Source: Actinomycetales bacterium
GTDB lineage: Bacteria; Actinomycetota; Actinomycetes; Actinomycetales; Actinomycetaceae
DNA length: 9,089 nt
Direction of reading: 5' to 3'
NCBI GenBank assembly: GCA_022838965.1
Contig: JALHDK010000076.1
Span: 1 to 9,089 of the forward strand
Shown here: piece by piece, positions 1 through 5,526 of the stretch
Layout: each line of letters begins with the position of its first letter
Numbering within the stretch: position 1 is the first letter of the stretch
Notes under the pieces: model-generated
The model's database searches: none
Seen by the model: only the letters and a program-made list of their open reading frames with translations
What the model was told of the DNA's origin: nothing
Made by a program: the position numbers and the translations under genes

Positions 1-637
1 ACCCGTGGTCGGGTCCGAGGCCGAAGGCGGCGTCGACATCGGGGCGGGGGAGGTTCGCCCAGGCCATGGTGTTCGCGGCGTAGTCGACGTACATCTGCAT
101 GATGATCGGGTCCCGCGTGTCCGGATCCAGCGCCCACCCCGACGCGGTCACCACGCCCGGTGTGGTCGTGAGCGATTCGAGCTCTCCCAGGGGATCACCA
201 GTGGCGAGCGTCACCACGGAGGCCTCATCCGTGGAGCTGTCCCCCGGATCCGTGGAGGGGGACGCGGGGAGCGCGGGCACGGGATCCGGCTCCGCCGCCG
301 GCTCTCCGGGTGGTTCCGCCGACGGCTCTCCGGAGGGATCTGCCGGGGGAGTTTCCGGTGGCTCTGCCGGGGGTTCTTCGGGCGGTCCTGCCGGGGGGTC
401 GGCAGGCGGTGTGCCCGGAGGCTCGGCCGCGGGGATGGACGAACCGTCCGAGGGCGGCTCGCTGGGCGTCCCGGTGGAGGTCGAGTGTGCGGGGCGCACC
501 TCGTCGTCGGCGGATGGGAGACTCACCCCCAGCGTGGTCGCGGTCACGACCACGAGGAGGAGGGACATGCGGCCGGTTCGCCTGCCACGGGAGCGGATCG
601 TCGTCCCGTACCGCGAGGGTGCTTCTCCGTGCTTCAT
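1..637 (-). CDS. Secreted proline-rich protein with a GWALDPDT-type cell-wall repeat (C-terminus outside window)
   Basis: This gene reads leftwards from ATG at 637-635 and runs off the window edge; 212 residues are visible. A GGAG ribosome binding site lies 8 bases upstream (649-646). The N-terminus is basic (RSRGRR, residues 15-20), followed by a hydrophobic stretch at about 25-40 and a plausible cleavage site near PSA-DDE (41-46), so export is likely. Residues 73-120 are twelve tandem tetrapeptides of the type P-P-x-(D/E/G/T), an extended linker. Residues 149-212 begin a domain with a glycine turn, GWALDPDT (167-174), MYVDY (182-186) and a 'DVDAAFGLGPDHG' end. This pattern recurs, often in tandem, in actinobacterial surface proteins attached to amidase or other wall-acting domains. 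The visible part has no catalytic domain, so the enzymatic role is unknown. It is transcribed divergently from rmlD. The gene call is firm; the function is not. Confidence 0.8.
   Translation of the reverse strand, partial: MKHGEAPSRYGTTIRSRGRRTGRMSLLLVVVTATTLGVSLPSADDEVRPAHSTSTGTPSEPPSDGSSIPAAEPPGTPPADPPAGPPEEPPAEPPETPPADPSGEPSAEPPGEPAAEPDPVPALPASPSTDPGDSSTDEASVVTLATGDPLGELESLTTTPGVVTASGWALDPDTRDPIIMQMYVDYAANTMAWANLPRPDVDAAFGLGPDHG
290..421 (-). repeat. Tandem tetrapeptide-coding repeat (12-base unit) in the secreted protein
   Basis: Read on the minus strand, this stretch encodes eleven consecutive four-residue units (PPGT, PPAD, PPAG, PPEE, PPAE, PPET, PPAD, PSGE, PSAE, PPGE, PAAE), and a twelfth, PDPV, follows. 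The units differ in bases as well as residues, so the array is diverged rather than freshly expanded. It forms a stiff, acidic, proline-rich spacer between the signal peptide and the folded repeat domain, as expected for a protein crossing the wall. Confidence 0.75.
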
Positions 638-822
638 GATGCCTTCTCCCCGTGTCCGTCACCCCGGACCCCGCACCGCCGGGTTGGGCCATTGTCCGGC
701 CGCTGCATCGGCAACGGAAGGGCTTTCGGTCCCACGCCGGGACAACGCGGGCGAGGGTCGGCCCACCTGACCGTGCGGGTCAGTACTGTTGGACCGGGAC
801 ATGGTGACTCCGGAGGTCGACG
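638..822. promoter_or_regulatory. Divergent intergenic region between the secreted-protein gene and rmlD, with three inverted repeats
   Basis: I see no gene in these 185 bases. There are three inverted repeats: CCGGAC (664-669) with GTCCGG (694-699); GTCCC (729-733) with GGGAC (739-743), loop of 5; and CTGACC (767-772) with GGTCAG (778-783), loop of 5. TACTGT at 784-789 fits the TAnnnT pattern of an actinobacterial -10 element and would give a leader of about 25 bases before the rmlD ATG. The third inverted repeat fills exactly the 17 bases where the -10/-35 spacer would be. The candidate -35 (761-766, GCCCAC) is poor, so the promoter is tentative and would need an activator or extended contacts. 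Confidence 0.4.
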
Positions 823-1665
823 ATGCGGTGGATGGTGACTGGTGCCCTGGGCATGCTGGGCACGGACATGGTGGCCCGGCTCACAACTGACGGACACGAG
901 GTCATTCCCGTCGACATCGGCGAGCTGGACATCACCGATCCCGGGGCCGTCGCGGCGATGCCCGCCGTCGACATCCTCGTCAACTGCGCGGCCTTCACGG
1001 CCGTCGACGCCGCCGAGGAGAAGGAAGGTGCCGCCTTCACCCTGAACGCCGTCGGGCCGCAGCTCCTCGCGCGCGCCGCGCGGGCCCGCGGTGCCCGCAT
1101 GGTGCAGATCTCCACCGACTATGTCTTCGCCGGCAACGGTACGGAGCCCTATCTCGAGGACGAGGTGATCGCGCCGCTCTCCGCCTACGGGCGCACGAAG
1201 GCTGCGGGGGAATGGGCGGTGCGGGCGGAGGCCCCGGACCATCTCATCGTGCGGACCGCCTGGCTGTACGGCGCGAACGGCGCCTGTTTCCCGAAGACCA
1301 TGGCACGTCTCGCCGCGGAACGCGAGGTTCTCCAGGTGGTGGCGGACCAGGTGGGGCAGCCGACGTGGACGGTGGACCTGGTCGACCTCATCGTGCGGCT
1401 CGTCGAGGCGAAGGCCCCTGCCGGCACCTACCACGGGACGGCCTCCGGCCAGGTGTCGTGGCACGGCTTCACCCGGGAGATCGTCACCACCATCGGGAAG
1501 GACTCCGGCATGGTGCACCCGACCACCTCGGAGGCCTTCCAGCGGCCCGCTCCCCGCCCCGCCTACTCCGTGCTCTCCCACCGCCGTCTTCGTGAGATCG
1601 GGATCACGCCGATTGGCCCGTGGAACGAGCGGTGGAGGGTTGCGGCCCCGCACGTGCTTGCGTAG
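823..1665 (+). CDS. rmlD: dTDP-4-dehydrorhamnose reductase RmlD
   Basis: This enzyme makes the last step of dTDP-L-rhamnose synthesis, the NAD(P)H-dependent reduction of dTDP-4-dehydro-L-rhamnose, in the cytoplasm. The 280-residue product is normal length for the family and is a short-chain dehydrogenase-like (extended SDR) fold. The N-terminal dinucleotide-binding motif is GALGMLG (7-13). Next come DITDP (36-40), the conserved NCAAFTAVDAAE (54-65) and STDYVFAG (97-104). The catalytic pair is in YGRTKAAGE, with Tyr122 and Lys126. RTAWLYG and the segment DQVGQPTW, typical of the substrate side, follow. The start is ATG at 823 with GGAGG at 812-816, 6 bases upstream. It is transcribed away from the secreted-protein gene and is followed after 48 bases by the DUF3152-like gene. 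No rmlC domain is fused to it. Identification is secure. Confidence 0.96.
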   Translation: MRWMVTGALGMLGTDMVARLTTDGHEVIPVDIGELDITDPGAVAAMPAVDILVNCAAFTAVDAAEEKEGAAFTLNAVGPQLLARAARARGARMVQISTDYVFAGNGTEPYLEDEVIAPLSAYGRTKAAGEWAVRAEAPDHLIVRTAWLYGANGACFPKTMARLAAEREVLQVVADQVGQPTWTVDLVDLIVRLVEAKAPAGTYHGTASGQVSWHGFTREIVTTIGKDSGMVHPTTSEAFQRPAPRPAYSVLSHRRLREIGITPIGPWNERWRVAAPHVLA

Positions 1666-1713
1666 CGTCGAGATATCCCTATCCCTTCCCCACCGTCGCA
1701 CCATCAGGAAGTG

Positions 1714-2505
1714 ATGAGTCTGCCGCGCTCCCGTCGTGACCCGATCCGCGTGCGCGGGGCTGCGCTCGTGGTGGCAGGGCTGCTCGTGATGGCGCCGATG
1801 ATACCGGCGGGCTCGCGTGCGCTGGGAGAACCCCGGCTCGACAAGGAGTCGCTGTTCACCGCTGCGGTCGACGACGCGTTCGATCAGCTTCGGGAAGGCG
1901 TGGCGGTCGGCTCCGAGCGTGTGCGCGACCAGCTCGCTGCGAACGGCGGGTGGACGGGCGGACGGATGCCGTGGCTCGGGTCCGGCACCTTCTCCGTGGT
2001 GGCCGGCACCACCGCGGCTCCCGCGCCAGAGCGCCGCACCGTGCAGGTGCTGGTCCGTGTCGAGGAGGGCATCCCCATCGATCCCGTCACCTTTGCCGAC
2101 GGCGTCATGGCGATCCTGAATGATCCGCGTGGCTGGGGTCCGATTGACGGCGTCGCCTTCGCACGCACCGACGTCGACGCCGCTGCGGAGATCGTCATCA
2201 CCATCGCGTCCCCCGGCACCACGGAGGTGCTGTGCGGAGAACTACCCACCAGGGGCTTCACCTCGTGCGGCCGGGGGCGGCCGGTCAACATCAACGGCGA
2301 CCGGTGGCTCGAGGCCGCGCCCGCCTTCCTGTCCGCGGGGGGCACTGTGGCCGAGTACCGCAACTACGTGATCAATCACGAGGTCGGCCACTCGCTCAAC
2401 CACGGGCACGAGACCTGCGCCGCGCCGGGGAGGCCTGCCCCGGTGATGATGCAGCAGACGCTGGGCCTGGGAGAGTGTCTCCCCTCGGGATGGCCCAGCC
2501 CCTGA
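1714..2505 (+). CDS. Secreted DUF3152-like protein, putative zinc metallopeptidase
   Basis: The 263-residue product has a basic N-terminus (RSRRDPIRVR) and a hydrophobic segment at about residues 15-31, so it is probably exported or anchored by its signal sequence. The C-terminal half (about 107-263) matches what I know of the actinobacterial DUF3152 family: two cysteines (174, 185) around GFTSCGRG, a NINGDRWL segment, then NHEVGHSLNHGHE, APVMMQQT and a final cysteine pair (235, 255). HEVGHSLNHGH fits HExxHxxxxxH, with ligands His222, His226 and His232 and catalytic Glu223; Met245/246 could form a Met-turn. Substrate is unknown. I prefer ATG 1714 to GTG 1711 because AGGA at 1706-1709 leaves 4 bases before ATG but only 1 before GTG. 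It may be co-transcribed with rmlD; I saw no convincing promoter in the 48-base gap. Confidence 0.88.
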   Translation: MSLPRSRRDPIRVRGAALVVAGLLVMAPMIPAGSRALGEPRLDKESLFTAAVDDAFDQLREGVAVGSERVRDQLAANGGWTGGRMPWLGSGTFSVVAGTTAAPAPERRTVQVLVRVEEGIPIDPVTFADGVMAILNDPRGWGPIDGVAFARTDVDAAAEIVITIASPGTTEVLCGELPTRGFTSCGRGRPVNINGDRWLEAAPAFLSAGGTVAEYRNYVINHEVGHSLNHGHETCAAPGRPAPVMMQQTLGLGECLPSGWPSP

Positions 2506-2518
2506 GCCGCTCCGCGGC
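2461..2518. terminator. Candidate bidirectional terminator hairpins at the convergent DUF3152-like gene/rmlA junction
   Basis: The last codons of the DUF3152-like gene hold a nested inverted repeat: an outer stem CTGGGCC (2461-2467) with GGCCCAG (2492-2498), and an inner stem GGGAGA (2469-2474) with TCTCCC (2478-2483). Just after the stop codon comes GCCGC (2506-2510) TCC GCGGC (2514-2518). The two genes converge with only 26 bases between them, so hairpins here could end both transcripts. There is no T-run on either side, so any termination would be of the U-less hairpin type. Confidence is modest because GC-rich coding DNA gives chance stems. Confidence 0.35.
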
Positions 2519-2531
2519 AGCGACCGGGGAA

Positions 2532-3395
2532 CTACTCGTTCAGCAGGCTCAGCAGGTACTCTCCGTAGCCTGACTTGCGCAGCGCCTCGGCGCGCTCCAG
2601 GAGTTCGTCGTCCGTCAGGAAGCCCCGCCTCCAGGCCACTTCCTCCGGGCAGCCGATCTTCATGCCCTGCCGGGCCTCGATGGTGCGCACGAACGCCGTC
2701 GCGTCCGCCAGCGAGTCGAACGTGCCGGTGTCGAGCCATGCGGTGCCGCGCGGGAGGACCTCCACGTGGAGTCGCCCGGCGTTGAGGTACTCGCGGTTGA
2801 CATCGGTGATCTCGTACTCGCCGCGCGGCGAGGGCTGCAGGTCCCGTGCGATCGCGATGACGTCGTTGTCGTAGAAGTACAGTCCGGGAACGGCGTAGCT
2901 GGACTTGGGCCGCTCCGGCTTCTCCTCCAGGGACACCGCCCGGAAGTCCTCGTCGAACTCGACCACGCCGTAGGAGGACGGGTCGGAGACGTGGTACGCG
3001 AACACGGCGCCGCCGTCGATGTCGTGGAAGCGCATGAGGGTCTTGCCCATGCCGTGCCCGTAGAAGATGTTGTCCCCGAGCACCAGGGCGGCCTTGTCCG
3101 CTCCGACGAAGTCGGCGCCAATGACGAAGGCCTGGGCGAGACCGTTCGGCACCGCCTGGACGGCGTACTCGATCGAGATGCCGAACTGCACGCCGTCCCC
3201 GAGGAGGCGGCGGAACGAATCGGCGTCGTGCGGCGTGGTGATCACCAGGATGTCCCGAATACCCGCCAGCATCAGCGTGGAGAGCGGGTAGTAGATCATC
3301 GGCTTGTCGTACACCGGCACGAGTTGCTTCGAGACTCCCAGGGTGATGGGGTGCAGCCGGGTGCCCGAGCCACCGGCCAGGATGATTCCGCGCAT
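2532..3395 (-). CDS. rmlA: Glucose-1-phosphate thymidylyltransferase RmlA
   Basis: This enzyme couples dTTP and glucose-1-phosphate to give dTDP-glucose and pyrophosphate, the entry step to dTDP-rhamnose, in the cytoplasm. The 287 residues match the short RmlA class. The N-terminal nucleotide-binding loop is [11 protein letters not shown] (6-16), followed by [17 protein letters not shown] with Lys23. The metal-binding aspartate is Asp108 in VLGDNIFYG, then [12 protein letters not shown] (157-160), [15 protein letters not shown] and WLDTGT with Asp222. I start at ATG 3395 because the family begins MRGIILAGG. Longer starts at 3434 or 3413 add residues with no counterpart in the family. No good ribosome binding site precedes 3395 (GGGGG abuts the ATG), so translation may be leaderless, with CAGACT (3407-3402) as a weak -10 candidate. 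It converges with the DUF3152-like gene and diverges from manA. Identification is secure. Confidence 0.96.
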   Translation of the reverse strand: MRGIILAGGSGTRLHPITLGVSKQLVPVYDKPMIYYPLSTLMLAGIRDILVITTPHDADSFRRLLGDGVQFGISIEYAVQAVPNGLAQAFVIGADFVGADKAALVLGDNIFYGHGMGKTLMRFHDIDGGAVFAYHVSDPSSYGVVEFDEDFRAVSLEEKPERPKSSYAVPGLYFYDNDVIAIARDLQPSPRGEYEITDVNREYLNAGRLHVEVLPRGTAWLDTGTFDSLADATAFVRTIEARQGMKIGCPEEVAWRRGFLTDDELLERAEALRKSGYGEYLLSLLNE

Positions 3396-3448
3396 CCCCC
3401 AAGTCTGGCGCATCCGAAGTACTGTGGGAGCCAATCACCGCCGAGGGA
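3396..3448. promoter_or_regulatory. Divergent rmlA/manA promoter region
   Basis: These 53 bases must carry the start signals for both rmlA (minus) and manA (plus). AGTACTGT at 3418-3425 is identical to the sequence at 782-789 upstream of rmlD, and TACTGT fits a TAnnnT -10 element for manA. No good -35 lies 16-18 bases upstream (3396-3402 is C-rich). For rmlA the only -10-like hexamer at leaderless spacing is CAGACT. Promoter assignments are tentative. Confidence 0.35.
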
Positions 3449-4651
3449 ATGGAAGTCGTGTACCGGATCACGGGTGTCGCCCGCCATTACGACTGGGGCT
3501 CGGCGGAGGCCATCCCGCGGCTCCTGGGCCTCGTCCCTACCGGCGAACCGGTGGCCGAGCTGTGGTTCGGGGCGCACCCCCTTGCGCCCGCGCCTCTCGA
3601 GGACGCCGGAGTGCCCGACCTGCTCGCCCTGGTGAGGTCGGAACCCGTGTCGGTGCTGGGAGCGGACGTGCACGCCAGGTTCGGTGCCCAGCTGCCCTTC
3701 CTGCTCAAGCTGATCGCGCCCGCCCGGCCGCTCTCGCTCCAGGTGCATCCGGACCTCACCCGTGCCCGGGAGCGTTTCGCCGCGGAGGAGGCCGCCGGCG
3801 TGGCCATCGACTCCCCACGGCGCAACTACCGCGATGCCAACCACAAGCCCGAGCTGGTCTATGCCCTCACCCGCTTCGAGGCGCTCTGCGGATTCCGGGC
3901 GCCCCGGCGGGCCGCGGAACTTCTGGATGGCCTGGGAACGCAGCTGACGGACGCGCTCCACCGGCAGTTGCGGGCGGAGCCCAACGCGGAGGGGGTCCGG
4001 CGGGCCTTCACCTCCCTCCTCACCATGGTCTCCCGTCCCACCCCGGAGGTCGTCGCCGCCGTCGCGGAGGCTTGCGCACGCCGGCTTGAGTCCGGCTCGC
4101 CATCCGTTCGCGCCGACCGCACCGTTGTGCTGCTGCAGCGGGAGCACCCCGGAGATCCCGGGGTCGTGGCCTCGCTCCTGCTCAACCCCGTCACCCTCAA
4201 CCCGGGCGAGGCGCTGTTCGTCCCCGCGGGCGGGGTGCACGCCTACCTGTCAGGGCTCGCGGTGGAGGCGATGGCCTCCTCCGACAACGTGCTGCGTGCC
4301 GGACTCACCCACAAGCACATCGACGTCCCGGAGATGCTCGCGTGCGTCGACTACGTGGCCGCACCCCCGATCCGGCTCGCACCGGAGTACTTCGGCGGAC
4401 CGGTGGGGGTGTTCTACGCGCCCGTGGACGACTTCGAACTCTCGGTAGCCCACGTCGACGCGGCCACCGGGGCGTACCCGCTGCGGGGAAGGGGGCCACG
4501 GATCCTCGTCGTGGTCGCCGGTCGGGCCTCGGTGGCGTGCAGTGGCCGGACGGAGTGGCTCACACCCGGTCACGGCGTGTTCCTGCGGGCGGACGAGGGC
4601 CTGCCTGTGGTGGGCGGCGAGGGCATGCTGGTCCAGATCGACGTGCCGTGA
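3449..4651 (+). CDS. manA: Mannose-6-phosphate isomerase, class I (ManA)
   Basis: This zinc enzyme interconverts fructose-6-phosphate and mannose-6-phosphate. It supplies mannose for GDP-mannose and so for mannosylated lipids and glycans. The 400 residues fit type I phosphomannose isomerases with paired cupin domains. The signatures are YDWGS (14-18), AELWFGAHP (36-44), FLLKLIAPARPLSLQVHP (84-101), NHKPE (131-135) and the helical insert at about 150-215. VPAGGVHAYLSG (258-269) and ASSDNVLRAGLTHKHID (276-292) follow. Zinc ligands are Gln98, His100, Glu135 and His264; Arg283 is the conserved active-site arginine. The start is uncertain by three codons. ATG 3449 has GAGGGA touching it, whereas GTG 3458 puts the same site 9 bases upstream and gives the more usual MYRITGV start. 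The gene converges with the TIGR03089-like gene, with 2 bases between stops. Identification is secure. Confidence 0.95.
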   Translation: MEVVYRITGVARHYDWGSAEAIPRLLGLVPTGEPVAELWFGAHPLAPAPLEDAGVPDLLALVRSEPVSVLGADVHARFGAQLPFLLKLIAPARPLSLQVHPDLTRARERFAAEEAAGVAIDSPRRNYRDANHKPELVYALTRFEALCGFRAPRRAAELLDGLGTQLTDALHRQLRAEPNAEGVRRAFTSLLTMVSRPTPEVVAAVAEACARRLESGSPSVRADRTVVLLQREHPGDPGVVASLLLNPVTLNPGEALFVPAGGVHAYLSGLAVEAMASSDNVLRAGLTHKHIDVPEMLACVDYVAAPPIRLAPEYFGGPVGVFYAPVDDFELSVAHVDAATGAYPLRGRGPRILVVVAGRASVACSGRTEWLTPGHGVFLRADEGLPVVGGEGMLVQIDVP

Positions 4652-4653
4652 CG

Positions 4654-5352
4654 TCAGTCGACGGGCCGCGCCCCCTCCTGGCGCTCGAGCACCCGGCGTC
4701 GCTCGGGTGTCACGGTGGAGGAGAACACGACCACCGACCCTCCTCCCCGCCAGGCGGAGAGGGCCGTCCGGGCCAGCTTCCACACCGAGCCGGGCGTGAA
4801 CGCGATGCGTGTGCCGTCCCCCGTGCCCAGGGCGGCGTCGAGATCGTCGAATGTCAGGCCGAAGGTCTCGACGGCCCGCTCCTCCGGGTGGAAGGTCCCC
4901 GGCATCACGAGGGCGTCCGGCTGTCCCGGCAGCGCCGCTCCGCCGTCGACGACGCCGTCGGGGAGCTCCCCCTCCCACCGGAAGGCGAGGGGGGCGAGGG
5001 GTACCGCGATGACGAGAGGGCCGCCGGTCCGGCCGGCGTGGCGGCCCGGCCGGTCGGTGACGACGACGGCGGCGTCCCGGTCATCGGGGACGAAGCTGAC
5101 CCGTGCCCCGCGGACCCAGGTGGCCCAGATCCACACCACGGCGCGCCAGTGCACCGGGAGGTCGACGACGACCAGGTCCCCGGTCCCCACGCCCTCCTCG
5201 TCGAGCAGGTTGGCGGCCTTTGCGACCCACTGGGCGAGGACGTGCCCGGAGAGCTCCACGCGTTCACCGCCGTCCGGCCCGGCGTAGGAGGTGAGGTACG
5301 GTTGCCGGGAGCGCGCGACGGTGGCGAGCAGGTCGGTGGGGGAGAACGGCAT
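4654..5352 (-). CDS. TIGR03089-like protein, truncated relative of AMP-forming acyl ligases
   Basis: The product has 232 residues, less than half of a normal AMP-dependent synthetase. The N-terminal part resembles the start of that superfamily: ELSGHVLAQWVAKAANLL (33-50), then GVGTGDLVVVDLPVHW (54-69) and WATWVRGARVSFV (76-88), where a ligase has 'GDRVAV.LPNS...A.LG..RAGAV..PL'. A later helix and strand, KLARTALSAWRGGGSVVVF (192-210), also fits. The ATP-phosphate loop (S/T-S/T-G-T-T-G-x-P-K type) and the C-terminal domain with the catalytic lysine are absent, so it is unlikely to adenylate anything. I recall the TIGR03089 family as one copy per actinobacterial genome, often near whiB2 and rhamnose genes, with no known function. 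It starts at ATG 5352, directly downstream of a possible leaderless promoter, and diverges from whiB2. Confidence 0.88.
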   Translation of the reverse strand: MPFSPTDLLATVARSRQPYLTSYAGPDGGERVELSGHVLAQWVAKAANLLDEEGVGTGDLVVVDLPVHWRAVVWIWATWVRGARVSFVPDDRDAAVVVTDRPGRHAGRTGGPLVIAVPLAPLAFRWEGELPDGVVDGGAALPGQPDALVMPGTFHPEERAVETFGLTFDDLDAALGTGDGTRIAFTPGSVWKLARTALSAWRGGGSVVVFSSTVTPERRRVLERQEGARPVD

Positions 5353-5358
5353 GTCGCC

Positions 5359-5364
5359 AGCCTA
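5359..5364 (-). promoter_or_regulatory. Candidate leaderless -10 element for the TIGR03089-like gene
   Basis: On the minus strand TAGGCT (5364-5359) is followed by six bases (GGCGAC) and the ATG at 5352. It fits TAnnnT, and the spacing puts the transcript start on the A of the start codon, the usual layout of leaderless actinobacterial genes. No good ribosome binding site precedes the ATG, which agrees. The -35 position (about 5382-5388) is a poor match. Confidence 0.45.
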
Positions 5365-5456
5365 GGGGCCGCCCGACCTGCGGTGCGACCTAGCGCATCG
5401 GACTGGCAACACGCCCGCGCGACACGCCGATGTTGCGAAGTTGTGGCGGAATCGCC

Positions 5457-5485
5457 TTGACGCGTGCGGCTTACACGGCTGTAAT
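5457..5485 (+). promoter_or_regulatory. Sigma-70-type promoter of whiB2
   Basis: TTGACG (5457-5462) and TGTAAT (5480-5485) each match five of six consensus bases and are exactly 17 bases apart. The transcript would start near 5492, giving a leader of about 35 bases that ends in the ribosome binding site GGAGAAG (5516-5522). An overlapping alternative -10 is TAATTT (5482-5487) with a 19-base spacer. In such GC-rich DNA this is the clearest promoter in the window, and probably drives whiB2, the glycosyltransferase and the gene after it. Confidence 0.65.
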
Positions 5486-5526
5486 TTAGGGAAGTCTTGG
5501 TCGCGCTGCCGGATTGGAGAAGCTCA

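Larger units (their letters stand above)
5353..5526. promoter_or_regulatory. Divergent intergenic region upstream of whiB2, with repeats
   Basis: I see no gene in these 174 bases. GCAACA (5406-5411) and TGTTGC (5431-5436) form an inverted repeat with a 19-base spacer. ACACGCC occurs at 5409-5415 and 5422-5428, and a near copy, ACACGGC, lies at 5473-5479. A small GGCG/CGCC pair (5445-5448, 5453-5456) touches the whiB2 -35 element. These could be binding sites for a regulator of whiB2 or of both divergent genes; none matches a site I can name. Confidence 0.4.

Noticed and set aside
99..770. Plus-strand open frame rich in Ser-Gly repeats
   Set aside because: It is the mirror of the Pro-rich repeat on the minus strand. 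The minus frame has a ribosome binding site, a signal peptide and a recognisable GWALDPDT domain; the plus frame has none and would run to the edge of the rmlD promoter.
1658..1685. TTGCGT and TATCCC as a promoter for the DUF3152-like gene
   Set aside because: TATCCC does not fit TAnnnT and the spacer is 16; co-transcription with rmlD is simpler.
634..1704. Long minus-strand open frame opposite rmlD
   Set aside because: rmlD on the plus strand has all family motifs; the opposing frame is basic, low in complexity and typical of shadows in GC-rich DNA.
3396..3434. Longer rmlA starting at 3434
   Set aside because: RmlA proteins begin at MRGIILAGG; the extra 13 residues have no family counterpart and would consume most of the rmlA/manA intergenic space.
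2242..3471. 409-codon minus-strand frame overlapping rmlA and the end of the DUF3152-like gene
   Set aside because: It overlaps rmlA in another frame on the same strand, and its product is Arg/Gly/Pro-rich with no motif.
4342..5460. 372-codon plus-strand frame across manA and the TIGR03089-like gene
   Set aside because: It overlaps two genes with clear family signatures and has a composition typical of a shadow.
5497..5526. whiB2 starting at GTG 5497
   Set aside because: It lies close behind the probable transcript start and has no ribosome binding site, whereas ATG 5527 has GGAG at good spacing.
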